A stretch of 64,000 nucleotides of DNA from Rhexocercosporidium sp. MPI-PUGE-AT-0058 (taxonomy: Eukaryota; Ascomycota; Leotiomycetes; Helotiales), in NCBI GenBank assembly GCA_020746875.1, contig JAGTJL010000013.1:1612001-1676000 (forward strand), written 5' to 3'. Each line of letters begins with the position of its first letter. The stretch's first letter is position 1. This document shows positions 46,275 through 57,823 of this stretch, one piece after another. The notes under the pieces were generated by a model that saw only the letters and a program-made list of their open reading frames with translations, did not search any database and was not told where the DNA came from. A program made the translations under genes and the position numbers.

Positions 46275-47603
46275 ATGGCGTCGTCTTCCACAACAATGAG
46301 GAAGGAGGGAGAGGATGAGATATACAAGATCCTCAAATATTATTACAAAAATGAACCTAAGCCGTTTCACGCCGTTGTTTTTGGGACGATTGATCTCAAT
46401 GATTCGAAACAGAACCAAACTCCTCAATTCTACTGTTGCGGGACACAAACCCTCTACCCTCGCGGTGCGAGAGTGACGGAAGAGTCCATCTTCTGGGTTG
46501 CGTCACTCTCTAAGATTGTGACTGCAGCCGCGGTGATGAAATGTATCGAGCTTCACCCGAATATCTTGGATTTAGATACTGATGTTGGGACATTCGTACC
46601 GGAACTCGCGAATCCTCAAGTCATCATTGGCTTTGAGACTTCGAACCAAGAAGTAGAAGGGGTGGGGAAGAAACCGGTCGTGAAGCCGGCCAAGGGGAAC
46701 GTTACGTTGAGGAGGCTGATGAGCCATACGAGTGGTCTTGCGTATGAGGCTACGAGCCCGTTGTTGATGAAGTGGAAACAATACCATGATCTCCCGCTCC
46801 ATCTGAATGGAAATTTCACGGGGACAATCGAGCCGTATACTCATCCGCTAGTTTTCGAACCTGGTGAGGGATGGGTTTATGGCCCCGGTGTTGATTGGGC
46901 TGGGAGAGTGGTGGAACGCGTGTCTGGGATGAGTCTGGAAGAGTTCTTGAGGGAGAATGTTTTTGAGAAGGTGGATGGAGTGGCGGGGATGAGTTTCAAA
47001 CCTCTGTCCCACATCCCGGATTTTGAGAGGAGGAGGGTTGGGATTGTTGCGAAGGATGATCAGACGGGGGAGTTAAGGATGTTGGAGAAGGAGAAAGGGG
47101 AGGAGACGTACCCTGCTAACCCACACGACTGCCTGGGAGGAATAGGACTCTTCTCCACTCCTCGCGCTTTTATGCAATTTCTTGGGATACTGCTGAAGGG
47201 AGGTGAGGGGATCTTAAAAAAAGAGAGCGTGGATGAGATTCTGAGGAATCAGATTGAAAAGGATGAGGTGTTGGCGTATGCGAATTCGTTGTTGGGCTCG
47301 GAATTTATGGTTAAGAGTGGGATGAAGAGAGCTCTCACGGCGGGGAAGCGGGTCGAAGTTGGGCTGGGCGTTTTCATCGGTTTTGATAATGACGAGGTAG
47401 AGGAAAAGAAGGGCGGAGAGAAGAAGAAAAGGGGAAGAGGAGAAGGAACGATCTCAGGCATGGGGTTACCAAATTGTACGTGGTGGATTGATAGAGAGAG
47501 GGGTGTTGCGAGCGCAATGTTTTTCCAGAGTGTTCCGCCGCTTGATGAGGTATTGGCTGGGATTAGTCAGGAGGTTGAAGGTGTTTTCTATAGGTATCTG
47601 TGA
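46275..47603 (+). CDS. beta-lactamase-fold serine hydrolase/transesterase (class C/EstB/LovD-like)
   Basis: Intronless, 442 residues. ATG at 46275. The S-x-x-K motif of the penicillin-binding fold is in FWVASLSKIVTAAAVMKCIE (residues about 78-81: SLSK). TLRRLMSHTSGLAYE is the conserved helix and turn before the second motif. The catalytic Tyr motif is likely VYGPGVDWAGRVVERVSG (Y-G-P instead of Y-x-N/S). GGIGLFSTPRAFMQFLGILL follows, and GMGLPNCTWWID occupies the place of the third motif. A Lys/Glu-rich insert (EEKKGGEKKKRGRG) lies at about residues 375-388. There is no signal peptide, so it is probably cytosolic. Fungal relatives hydrolyse esters or lactams, or transfer acyl groups in polyketide pathways (LovD). 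No biosynthetic cluster is visible, so a detoxifying or housekeeping esterase is as likely. All catalytic candidates are present. Confidence 0.88.
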   Translation: MASSSTTMRKEGEDEIYKILKYYYKNEPKPFHAVVFGTIDLNDSKQNQTPQFYCCGTQTLYPRGARVTEESIFWVASLSKIVTAAAVMKCIELHPNILDLDTDVGTFVPELANPQVIIGFETSNQEVEGVGKKPVVKPAKGNVTLRRLMSHTSGLAYEATSPLLMKWKQYHDLPLHLNGNFTGTIEPYTHPLVFEPGEGWVYGPGVDWAGRVVERVSGMSLEEFLRENVFEKVDGVAGMSFKPLSHIPDFERRRVGIVAKDDQTGELRMLEKEKGEETYPANPHDCLGGIGLFSTPRAFMQFLGILLKGGEGILKKESVDEILRNQIEKDEVLAYANSLLGSEFMVKSGMKRALTAGKRVEVGLGVFIGFDNDEVEEKKGGEKKKRGRGEGTISGMGLPNCTWWIDRERGVASAMFFQSVPPLDEVLAGISQEVEGVFYRYL

Positions 47604-47829
47604 TATGGGTTGTAAAACCTTCAGTGATCTGGTCGGTGCTGACATATGCAGAAATATTTAAAAAGCTGAGAATTGGCATGTTCCTTGTGAAACCAAAACA
47701 CAAATGGTGTTGAGAACGCTAATCCCACAATATCTCAAACCGCAACTACACGGCTAGGCCGGGAGATTGCGCATGACTTACTACTAATTAGTTTCTCATC
47801 TGAGAATGATTCTGCATAGCAAGGTCGGT

Positions 47830-48393
47830 TTTCCTCAGTAATACATTCTTAAACGACAGGAATGTGGATATCAATGGGCCTAGCTACCATTTTGGTGATT
47901 GGGAGTATGCCCGATTCTACTCAGAAAGTCATGATTTACCGTTCTATGAGAGACCAGAGAAGTCAGGCGTTCAGGTGAAGACGATTTCAGGCATAACGGA
48001 GACCAATGAATTCTGGGAAAACGCTGCTTGTCTTGCTGAAGAGATTCCTGATTGGTCTGAATTCGCTCCCCAACCACGGCCTGCCGGCCACGTCGACATG
48101 GTGTGGAAACTTGCCAAATGGAAGATAAATCATATTGTCTGCCAAATTTTTGGCGGCATAAACAACTTCTTGAGGTTACGCAACCAAACCATAAATATAT
48201 CGGGGGCTCTGAGACCGTTGTTGGATAGCCTGGATCCAAAGGTATCACTACATATCAATCAACCGCCATGATACCGATGAAAAAGCTAACTGTTTCTATT
48301 CAGCTAGTAAAACCATCTTCGAGCTCAGGACGGACCCAGCACACAAACCTTGCGTCAATGCTCCTTGATCAAGACATGCTAGACTTAAACTAA
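47830..48393 (+). CDS. possible 3' part of an unrecognised gene
   Basis: The frame is open from about 47822. Acceptor-like TTTTCCTCAG ends at 47838. An exon to 48240 ends GATCCAAAG|GTATCA and joins, after a 61-nt intron with GCTAAC branch and TTCAG acceptor, to 48302-48393 (LVKPSSSSGRTQHTNLASML, then DLN stop). The text (FGDWEYARFYSESHDLPFYE, NEFWENAACLAEEIPDWSEF) looks like real protein but matches no family I know. There is no in-frame ATG near the 5' end, so it is partial, probably lacking its first exon(s). Confidence 0.35.
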
Positions 48394-49380
48394 TGGTGGG
48401 GACGACCAAACATCCCGGCGTCTATCTGCGGAACCGTAGATGAAGTGGACAAAAGGCGTTACAGCGATAAAGAATACGATGACGAGACGAATACAATCAG
48501 CAGTCATTTTGCCTCCTCGACAAACAGAATGGCCACATACGCCCAAAACGTCTTCTATAGTGCGCCAAGTCTCCACCGACTCCGTCCTCCGTCCTAGCGC
48601 ATTCGTCTGGCACTTCACAAAGACACAAAGAGAGAATCTACAGACCCGGTCGTCATTCACCGGGCGACTCAAATAACCAGGCGAGCCAATACGCACACAT
48701 ATTACTACGTACTACTGTTAGCGACGCAGCTCAAGCACAGCAACTAGCTATATTCACAGAACAAGATTTCAGGAGGCAGGAGTTGGAGGGTTTTTAGAAG
48801 ACATAGACAAATGGCCTGGAACCTCCATGTCAGCTCGCGATCCAAACCTAGACCCAACTTGTTCGAGATTGGTTCGCGAAGGGGTGGACATGGTGAGAAG
48901 GATAGAGCTGGAGGAATATGCCCACATCGTGGAGTGAGATGAATAGATTCTCCGTGTTGTGCCTTTTCTTGCTGCTGCAAATGATACCGCGAGGAGTTTA
49001 TTAGTTATGCAGTTGTTCCTTTTCCCTAAGCTTCCATCGTCAACTCCTTGAGAGTAGGATAGAGTTATCAGACTTGTTCATTTCCTTCAAAAAGCTTTTC
49101 TCCACACTGCATTCTCCAAAATCTACAACTCAAGTTCGATTTAGCATCTCATTGTCCCTCCAATGATGGAACAAAGCATCTCATTGGTCCATTCGCCCTT
49201 CATTCAATTATCGCTGACACCCAAGCTGTCCACCTCCATCAACTTGAAACATCTTCATTTTCCTATCACGAACAGCACCTGAGAGAATCCAGATAACTGG
49301 TGATAAAAGATAATCTTATTTCCATCGATCACAAGATAATAGCCGTAAACCCTTATTATCTCGTGATTGTAAGAAATTAA
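48394..49380. other. intergenic, no supported gene
   Basis: GC-normal. A minus frame 48385-48696 has one hydrophobic segment (IRLVIVFFIAVTPFVHFIYG) but no ATG or splice context that convinces. From about 49,380 the sequence turns abruptly AT-rich. Confidence 0.4.
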
Positions 49381-51184
49381 GAAGAAGAAGATTTGCAGAT
49401 AAAGTTCTTTTTCGCGCTTTATTATCTTAAAGAGTTCTACGATATCTTTTATAATAAGACCTATATTATAAGTATTCTGCCGATCTGCGATATTAAGCGC
49501 TAAGTTATCGTATTTTATTTCGTAAGTTAAAAACTCAAAATATATTTATTAAATAATTATAAAATAAAAAGTAGAATTATTTAAAACTTCGTTAATAAAA
49601 AGCTTAAGCTTTTTAAGTTAATCTTCCGTCAACGCGGATTATTTAAAACTAATAAAATAATCAAGTTATAAGCGAGGATTATAGAAAAGTTTAGCGCTAT
49701 TCTAGATTTTATTAATATTTTTAATTAAAAAATTAAAATAAATAGTATTATATATTATTAAAGTTTAAGTAAAAAAGATAATTAATTATAAGATATCTCG
49801 AATAATTATATTTTTGTTTTTATTACGAATCTTCCGGTAAGTTATATCGAATAAATTATCGCGAAATAATAAGTTCTATAAATATATTTGCTTTAAATAA
49901 AATAAAGTTTAATAAATATTATTACTTGCTTTTTAAATACTCTCGTCGAATTTATTTATAAAACTGCTTTTAATAGCAAGTATAATTTTATAACTTAAAC
50001 GCGTATAAAAAATACTCTTAGCTTTCTTTAGCTTTTTATTATTAAAAGTATTATTATATTAGTAAGCGGTAAGCTGATCTCGCTCGCTTGTCTTTTTTAT
50101 TAGTTTTTGTCAGATGGAGTTCACGGTAGGCAAAGCTTCGTAGAGGTTTAGGGTAAATTATATTTAAAGAACTAATCTCCGGCCTTCGAAGAAGTCCAGA
50201 GGAGAAGCGTATATATAGAGGGGGTTACCCGTGAGGGGAAGCAAAACGCCGGCGTGACTAGATATACAAGTGGGACTGATTCTACTAATACCGTAAAAGC
50301 CTCGGCCCCCTTATGCTACGGGCCCGATTCCGTACAGATAGAATGGATAGGCATACACATGATAGTTTTTATTTTTCTTTAAATAATAAAGATTGTCGTA
50401 TACGTATAATCTTTTTTTTTCGTTAAGACTAATAGCTTTAACAAATAAAAAAATTCTATTACCGACTTAATAATTAAAAATATAATATATTATATTCAGT
50501 TTTATTATCTAAAACTCATCGAAGTTTTAATTAATATTAGTTAATATATAAGCTTAATTCCGTCTAATATAATACTTATAACTTCGATAAAAGATATTAT
50601 ACTAAAAGCTATTTAAGAATTAAATAAAATTTTAAATAAAATCAGAAGATACTTAAGATAATGCGAGTAGTTTAAGCTTAAGCAGATATGAATAAATGCG
50701 AGCTAATTATTAATCTAAATTTCTATCTTTGAACTCTTATATCTACTGAGCATATATCTTATATATTTTTTTCGGGATATTATACGTTTAATAAACGATA
50801 AACTTCTATTACCAGAGCTTATTCTCCGAACAAGCTAATAATCCCGGATCTACGGCTACTAAGGCTAGGTCGCAACGCAAGGAGCGGGCGAATGGAAGAA
50901 GAGACTCTATTTGTTAATGACATGCCAACTGCTGTTGATAGTAGTGGAAGGCGCTGCGCTGGGGAGGACGAGCTTGATGACAGGGCATGCTAAGGGTCTA
51001 CTATAAGAGATAAGATGAGGAGTGTACGTCGTGCAAGTACACAGAAACCTGATTGAATTTTTCGTCTTTATACAAAACAATAGGAAAGGCTGCAATAGCT
51101 GCAAGCGCCACGGTATATTACTGAACGGTATCCATTTCCGAGAGATCTTAATAAGATTGAGATATGGAGATCGAGTTTACCGAG
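49381..51184. other. AT-rich RIP-type block
   Basis: Dense TAA/TAG stops in all frames and low GC, except for the LTR at 50108-50364 and a GC-normal stretch at 50,870-51,180. No protein domain could be read. Confidence 0.5.
50108..50364. mobile_element. solo LTR with 5-bp target duplication
   Basis: 257 bp, TGTCAGATGGAGTTCACGG at the left and CATACACATGATA at the right; TGTCA/TGACA ends with one RIP-type change. It is flanked on both sides by GTTTT (50103-50107, 50365-50369), the 5-bp duplication of LTR retrotransposons. The same sequence, more mutated, is at 40436-40691. No internal region, so it formed by LTR-LTR recombination. Confidence 0.82.
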
Positions 51185-51186
51185 TA

Positions 51187-53040
51187 ACGTCTCACTCCTA
51201 GATTCCGCCTAACCCTAGATTCCGCCTAACCCTAGATTCCGCCTAACCCTAGATTCCGCCCACCTCGCTTAATTCTAGTACTTGATACTTAACACTTAAT
51301 AACTCTATATTGCGTTAACTTCTATATAAGATATTATAAAGTCTAATTCTTTTCCTGATTTTAATTTTAAAGACTTAATTTAACGTTCTCTAGCTGCGAT
51401 TTAAGCTTCTTTAATAGCACGTATTATAGCGAACTTAGAATTTGGACTCGTTCGGACTTTCCGCCTTTTCTTTAGTCTTAATTGCTTTAATTTCTCTTTT
51501 AATTCTTTAATCTTTATATTTGCTTTCTCTAATTCGTAATCTCTTTTATTAATTCCTTTTATAACTTTCTTAAAAAGCAAACGTTACGTTAGAAGTTAAT
51601 TATATAATCCGCTAGCTAAAGTACGAATTTATACGTATAAATATTTCTGGCCTTTAAAGTCTGAACTTTAATTAATGTATTAGTTACTTCCGGAAGTAAT
51701 ATTAGCGTCTCTTAAGACTTTAAAAAAGAAAGATTTGTCGATTTATTATTATTTTCTAATAGTAAAAAGCTTATTAATAATTTAGCTATAAATACCGGTT
51801 ATAATCCCGCAGTTCTCTACTCCGATTTAATATTAAAAGGTATAATACTCTCTTAACGTGCCTTTTAATAGTAGATAAGGAAGTTACGCTTGCTAATTAA
51901 AGTAGAATTGATTAAAAAACTTAACTTTTATAATTCTTTTTAATAAGCACGCTTTAAAGCCCAAAAAAAAACCCGTTAAATCTAAAGATTATAAGACGTA
52001 TAACAGATATATAAGTAAGAATAAAAGATATATATTATATTTAAGTCACTTCCAAAGGAATTCCGTAATCTTATGATTCTTATAGCCGTTTAAAATAAGA
52101 AGTCTTACTAAAATAATCACGTGGTTTCGTCTAAAGAATAAAGACTTTTTCTAACTAGTCAAGGGCCATTTGATCACTTATTTACTTATTTTCAGTAATT
52201 ATAAAATACTATTAGTCGAATACGTCTAATTAAGACGAAAACCACTATTATTAAATCGATTTTCCTTTATAAATTACAGCTAATAGCGTAAAAGCTCTAA
52301 TTACAGAAATACACTCAATAATTATCGTCTAAGCACGTGAACCTAGCTATTTTCCTTAAATCTTACGGCTCTTAGCGTTACTTATAGCATATCTATTAAA
52401 ACCGTAGCTTTCCATAATATTAGTCTCGTTTATATTCTATCGTTAATAAGTTAAAACAGTCTTAATAGCCGGAATCTCTAACTTTTAAAACTACCGCTTA
52501 ATAACTTCGGTATAAGCGGCGTTAACACGTATAGAATCGACGTAGATTTGCCTTTTAGTCTTTAGAATAGGATTACGTGCTAAAAATTGTATTATTTAGT
52601 ATTTTCCTAGTAATAAGTAATCTCCTTAAAATACTAAAAGCCTCTTTTTAAAAACCTTAATCTATATATGCGTAATTCTATAATTAAGAGACTCTTGAGT
52701 CAAAATCTAATTAGTCAATCGATTCTTTATTACCGTAAGTAACTTTTACGAGTAACTAAGAGCCTCCTTACGTAGTTAAGTCGTTATGTTGCGGTTACGA
52801 AGATAGACCTTAGAATAACCTACTTTAAGCATGCTTTTCGCAAAGACTTACTATTTGCGACCTCCTCAAGCGCATATATGATATTATACTCAGTATATTC
52901 AAGCTTTATAATAAAAATAATACAAATTCTAAATTTGAAGAGAATCGATTAAAGAATAGAAGAGTAATTAATTATTTAAGTTAATAAGTAGGAGTGGCGG
53001 TGAGTTAAGCGAAGGTGGGCGGAATCTAGGGGTGAGACGT
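51187..53040 (-). mobile_element. full-length Fot1/pogo-type transposon, RIP-degraded
   Basis: 1854 bp with TIRs ACGTCTCAC(T/C)CCTAGATTCCGCC and TA duplication on both sides (51185-51186, 53041-53042). The transposase is on the minus strand. With stops ignored one reads FLARNPILKTKRQIYVDSIR, VNAAYTEVIKR, NINETNIMESYGFNRYAISN, then GSRA*TIIIECISVIRAFTL and VIYKGKSI. This is the CENP-B/DDE_1 layout with the NMDE first-Asp box mutated (NINET). The left TIR is extended by three extra copies of a 17-bp unit. Not expected to be mobile. Confidence 0.88.
51196..51260. repeat. 17-bp tandem repeat in the left TIR
   Basis: Three exact copies of TAACCCTAGATTCCGCC (51210-51260), preceded by a partial copy inside the TIR. 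The unit contains the telomere-like word TAACCCTA, but it is not a telomeric array. Confidence 0.9.
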
Positions 53041-53042
53041 TA

Positions 53043-54399
53043 ACAGAAACGATGCAGGTCCCGATAGATGGGCTTATGGGAACGCATTGAAGTGGGAGCT
53101 AGCTGCACTAGCGCGCATGTGCATGCGCCCCACTATTCTCAGCTTTTGTTACAGCCTCGTCTCTCTTTTCCCTTAATAACAATAACGAACAATTGTCAAC
53201 CTCTACCATAACTCCAGATTCGCGTCGCAGATTCTATATCACTTCAAAAAGACCCAAATACCTCGTTTCTGGAATTTTGACATCTGCGGAGTTGATACGA
53301 CGCCTCTCACGCGTTTGGCGCCAAGTCGAGTTTACTTCTCCTCCACAACTCTCCTTCACAACCAAACTTAATTTCCGTCACAGCCAAAGGCATTGATCAA
53401 GAATTTAATTATCCAACATCACCAAACCACTCAGCATATCGCCTATGAGTATCAACATCTGGAGTGCTCAAACTTCACTTCTTTGCATGTTTGATCCGGC
53501 TGACATGCGGTTGAGATTTGGTGTTAGTACTGTTGGGTTAAGTACTCAAACATGAGCTCTTTGCGTCCCTACTTGTGATGACCTGCGGTCAAGAGTTAGA
53601 GGACTGTAGATGAGGACAGTTCCTAGGAAGACTGCCACATCTCTTTCGTAGATTGGCAGGTTTGGGACAGCATTGTTTGACTTAAGCGTTCCGATCACTG
53701 GTTCACGAACAATGTCTGACCAACTTCGTAGCTGTGATGTCGTGAATGGGTGTTATTGATGCCTCACCTAGCAAAATTACATTCATACTCTCGACACTGA
53801 ATTGTATAACCCCAGTAGGTTGTCCAATCCAGGTCAGTAACAGCCTCATTAGGACGCATTTCATAAAGGGTAGCCAATTCTATGATTTTCTAGGATGTTT
53901 ACCTTGAATGAAGCTCCATGATTGGTCATAATTAAGCAAGGAAGACCCACTGTGGCCCTAGTGACAGCTGAAAAGATAAGTTCTACATAGCTTCCATTAA
54001 GAATTTGGTCTTATTGAATCAACATCCGAGACAATGAGATACTACTCTCTGTTAGGTACAAAATATACATTCTTACGCGGCGCCATTTCATTGAATGCAT
54101 GTTCAGTCGCTTCTTCCCACCTCGTGTGTGATTGGGTTGTGGATTGTCGAGATGAAGGGGTTCCTCTATGGTTCTTGGAGCGTTAGAATATCGTACTCCT
54201 GGATCTTTCGGTCGCGTAACAGTATTACTATAACTACTTCCCTCGACTTCATAACGTTATATTATAAGATCTTTATGCCTTTTTCGCTATAGTTTATTAT
54301 TCATCTATACTCTATTGGGAACTGAGTAGTAAGTTCGTTGTAATTAACTCTAGTGCTCGTCTTAAAAGCACGTATAACTTCCGCGGTTTCTAGCTATCT
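53043..54399. other. GC-normal spacer, no supported gene
   Basis: No open frame above about 70 codons shows a recognisable motif. Probably unique sequence caught between two transposons. Confidence 0.5.
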
Positions 54400-56100
54400 T
54401 TAATTATAATTATATCTTTATTCTCATCTTGCATGCTATCGAGCTCGTTTCCTAAGTGGACCTTCTTTAAGGCTCTTCCTTTCGTTAAGGACTTGCTGCT
54501 GGAGTTCTGCCTGCTTAGTAGTAGTATTAGCGTCGGCGATAATAGCCCTGCTATAATAGCACTTAGCCTGCTTCTTTAAGTTCCATTTATTATTAATTGC
54601 CGCTTCCGCTGGCGTAGTATTAATAATAATGCGTTTTATTAATAGCCTCTCCTTCGTTAGTAGGATAAAATAGTATAATTATCGGACATCGTATGCGGCG
54701 TTCACTTTACTCAACTCGACTTTCCGGACGGGACATCGATTATTCCACGACTCGTATACTTCTTTATATATAGCATATTTCCTTATAAAATACTTGTCGA
54801 CTTTAGTAAGGCAATCTTTCGAGCTGTGCGGTTCTACATAATAGCCATATACTATGCTCGCTTTGCATTAAGTTCTTATATCGCCGTATTTTTAATACTT
54901 ATAATATTATTTCAGTCGGCATTATCTATCGTATCTCTTATATTAAAAAGCCTCGCCTTATTAAATAAGACCTTCGTCGATGATCTTATTTGCGTCTTCT
55001 GAACTAATAAACTCGACGATAATAATCGAAGCGGACTTTGAACTCGCTACTCTTAATAGCTATTTATTATATTTGATATCCACATTAAGTATAAACGGTC
55101 TATTAATACAAGAGCTCGGCCTTGATCTCGTCGAACTTCTCTATATTCATTGAGCTAGTCCTTATACCGTCCGCCAGAATTCCATATATCGGCAGCCGTA
55201 TACTTATGCCTCTTTTAATCCGGTTTATTTAATCGTTTACGAATTATTTCAAGGCCTTTACATCGTTCTTATTTGACGCCTTAATACTAAGGTCTCCGCT
55301 TTTTAATTAATCAACTAAAGCTACGCGGATCCGTTTAATATATTTGTTCTTGCTCTATTCAATCGCTCGGTTAACGTAATTCTGTAAGTTTCTGGGGTTC
55401 TTAGCTCGGAGGCTCTCGATAGTAGATATATCTGTAATCTTCATAATAATCTCACGTTACGCTTAAATGAACGATAGTATTTAAGTAGATATTATAATTA
55501 ATCTACTAAAAGGAGCCGTATTTCTACTTAATACCGACGCGTATAAAGCCTTAGAAAGCGGAGCGTACTACACAACTTTCACTATATCATTCGCCGTCTT
55601 AATCGTATCATTTATCGCTTTAGCTATATCGTTCGTCTCTTGCAGAAGTCCGGTAGTTATTCGTCGTATCTCGGCAGCTTCCTTCACGGCTTAATTAGTC
55701 TCCTGGCTCAGCATAGCTATATACTACTATATTATCATATTCTACTGAAATTTAATCGCCGTAAATTATACCGTCTCTGCTATTATTTTGAGGTCGCTCT
55801 AGATAATAATAATAGCTTAAACGACGGCGCTAAGATCAGGGATATTCTGGAACTTGGAAATTAGAACGCTTATAACTGCGATTATAATCTTATTAAGAAG
55901 CTTCGGCACCGGCTAGTCTCCGGTAAAATCGATACAAACGAGTGCTTTCCTGAGGTAATCGCTAAGGTATACAATATACTCTCGGGGGTCGTTAAGCCAT
56001 ACCGCCACTTGAGGCCACGTTATCGCCATACTGCCTATATTACTCTAACTAATACACACAAGCTCAGGCGTCTCAACTAGCCAAAAAGAGGGCTACTAGA
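54400..56100 (-). mobile_element. Tad-like LINE, ORF1 (gag-like) remnant, RIP-degraded
   Basis: The minus strand reads as a fungal LINE ORF1 with stops. The coiled-coil-like part is ETNDIAKAINDTIKTANDIV. Then come SLRAKNPRNLQNYVNRAIE, RIRVALVD and ISIRLPIYGILADGI, then VEFISSEDANKIIDEGLI. A zinc-knuckle block follows: the frame CRLK*YYKY*KYGDIRT*CK and GYYVEPHSSKDCLTK (Cys often changed to Tyr, as RIP would do), then NNRCPVRKVELSKVNAAYD. ORF2 (endonuclease/RT) should follow at lower coordinates, but normal unique DNA is found there. Only the 5' part of the element remains. Confidence 0.72.
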
Positions 56101-56159
56101 TGCGGTTTTCGTTATTTAATTCCAAAAATTACGTTCTCGCTATTTGTAAAGGTGTTTCC

Positions 56160-56506
56160 TAGATACAGGTGATGCGCGCTTAAATATGAGAAATTGATCA
56201 CATAGAGTAATACGCATGCCTGGGTTGCTTCCTGTTTCATAGAACCTAGTTGCAAGCACAAATGTAGTACCCACAAGACAAAATATACCAGAATATGTCT
56301 TCATCCCCAGGTAATCACCGCCTGAGTGTGCAGCGATTGCTCCAGCGATAGGGCCCGTGGTCAAGCCACCAAATGAAGAACAAAGAAGAAGATTCCCGTC
56401 CGATAACCGATCTCTGCCGGGGAATAATTTGGGGCAAAGGAGAGCCGAGGACTATGCACGGCAGAAGGTTTGGGGAGACTATAAAGAATGCAAAATGTGA
56501 CTGCAT
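56160..56506 (-). pseudogene. MFS (monocarboxylate-type) transporter C-terminal remnant
   Basis: The minus strand gives LAPNYSPAEIGYRTGIFFF, a one-base frame change, then SFGGLTTGPIAGAIAAHSGG and DYLGMKTYSGIFCLVGTTFV, then LATRFYETGSNPGM. This is helices 10-12 of an MCT-like MFS protein. Everything upstream is missing, and the frame is broken near 56,390. GC-normal, adjoining the LINE remnant. Confidence 0.68.
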
Positions 56507-56549
56507 ATCGCCAACCTTTGACCAGGAATCTACTTCTTAAGGATAGCGG

Positions 56550-57823
56550 TCAAGCAGCGATCCCCTTCAATGACTTGACCAAATCCACAATACTCTCTTC
56601 TAGCGATCGAAACTCAATTCCCAACAACTTGACGGTCCGGCTATGGTCAAACTTGTACAGTCCCTCCTCAGGGTAATCCCCACCCTTTATATCGTCCGTG
56701 GGCAACTCCATTTGGTACTCGGGAAAATTTTTCCTAATTATCTCGCCGATCTCCTTGTTTGAAAAGTAATCCGCAGCGATGAAAAAGCGTTTGTTGGCAG
56801 CTTCAGGGAGTTCTATCGCCCTGACGTGGCCAAGGGCTAGGTCGCGTACGTCCACCCAGAGAAAGAAGGACGTCCCAGTGTCGGGTATCGAGGTCTTGTA
56901 GTCTCCTCGGATGAAGTTGCGAACGCGCTGGTTGGACGTGTTCAGCGAGTCGAGGTGATCAAGATGGTGCTTGATAGGTCCGAATACGAGGGGTGGGCAC
57001 ATGGTGGTGAGAGTGAATGTGGGGTTTTCCTTTTCCATAAAGTCCCAAGCAGCACGTTCAGCGAAAGTTTTGCTTGCTGTGCGAATAGTTAACTCAGTAG
57101 GCGACATGGAATAAAGGGGGACTGAGAGCTATCAATACCTCTATAGCCGCTCAAGGGATCCAAAAACGCTTCTCGTTGGGTGATTGGGTTCCAGTCTTCT
57201 TCTGTGTACGTGTGTTCGGTCCAGCTATTTCCTTTGGTGCCGTTAATCATTGACGCAAAGGATGAAGTGATGACCTGTAGACGTAATAAATTAGAAACTT
57301 TAGGGTGATACCTTGCATGGACCACGTACCACTCTCTTGACAGATGGGGCGTGTTGCTTAATAGCCTTCAAAAGTCCTGTCGTGCCAATGATCGCGGGAT
57401 CCAGAAGATCCTTCTTCGTGTCCGTGATATTAAGATGGAACGGAGAGGCTGTGTGGATGATAGCTTCGAAGGGAGGATCAGACTTGAGTGCCTCGTCGAA
57501 GGCACCTTCTTCTGCAATATCGCGGACAATACAGAAATCAAGCTGGGATTTTGGTGTGTCGGGATAAGCGGCGCGGATCTTGGTAGCACTATCCTCGGAC
57601 CGTACGGTTGCCACAACGGAATGACTACAGCCAGTTGATTTAATAACACTAGACGTATGCTTCATCTTGACGGAGGATATGAATCTGAGGTACAAACCCG
57701 TGCCCTAACAGCGTGTGGAGGATCTGGGCGGCGATGAATCCGCTACCCCCTGGAACGTGGTATCAGTTCAGGTGTAACGAGAAGAGGGGAAGAAGTCTGA
57801 CCGGTAAGAAGAACTCGGGTCAT
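56550..57823 (-). CDS. NAD(P)-dependent reductase, extended SDR (GRE2/dihydroflavonol reductase-like)
   Basis: Proposed model: complement(join(56550..57076, 57139..57274, 57330..57624, 57698..57749, 57802..57823)), 343 residues, five exons, all phases consistent. The first 22-nt exon MTRVLLTG joins GGSGFIAAQILHTLLGHG, forming the TGGSGFIA nucleotide-binding Rossmann motif. VVATVRSEDSATKI (Arg after beta-2 favours NADPH), FEAIIHTASPFHLN (HTASP) and VKRVVITSSFASM (catalytic Ser) follow. The active site YRASK (YxxxK) is created exactly across the intron-4 junction. The C-terminus has TTMCPPLVFGP and VDVRDLALGHVRAIE. Family members reduce methylglyoxal, aldehydes or ketones in the cytosol. The substrate cannot be told. 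The length is normal. It is an intact gene between a transporter remnant and hairpin elements. Confidence 0.9.

Noticed and set aside
48385..48696. Minus-strand small membrane protein
   Set aside because: Only one hydrophobic segment, no recognisable family, poor gene context.
40436..50364. One 10-kb LTR retrotransposon with LTRs at 40436 and 50108
   Set aside because: The right copy has its own 5-bp GTTTT duplication (solo LTR), and the interval holds an intact host gene and a Fot1 fragment.
51210..51260. Interstitial telomere repeat
   Set aside because: The 17-bp unit contains only one TAACCCTA word per copy and lies within a transposon TIR.
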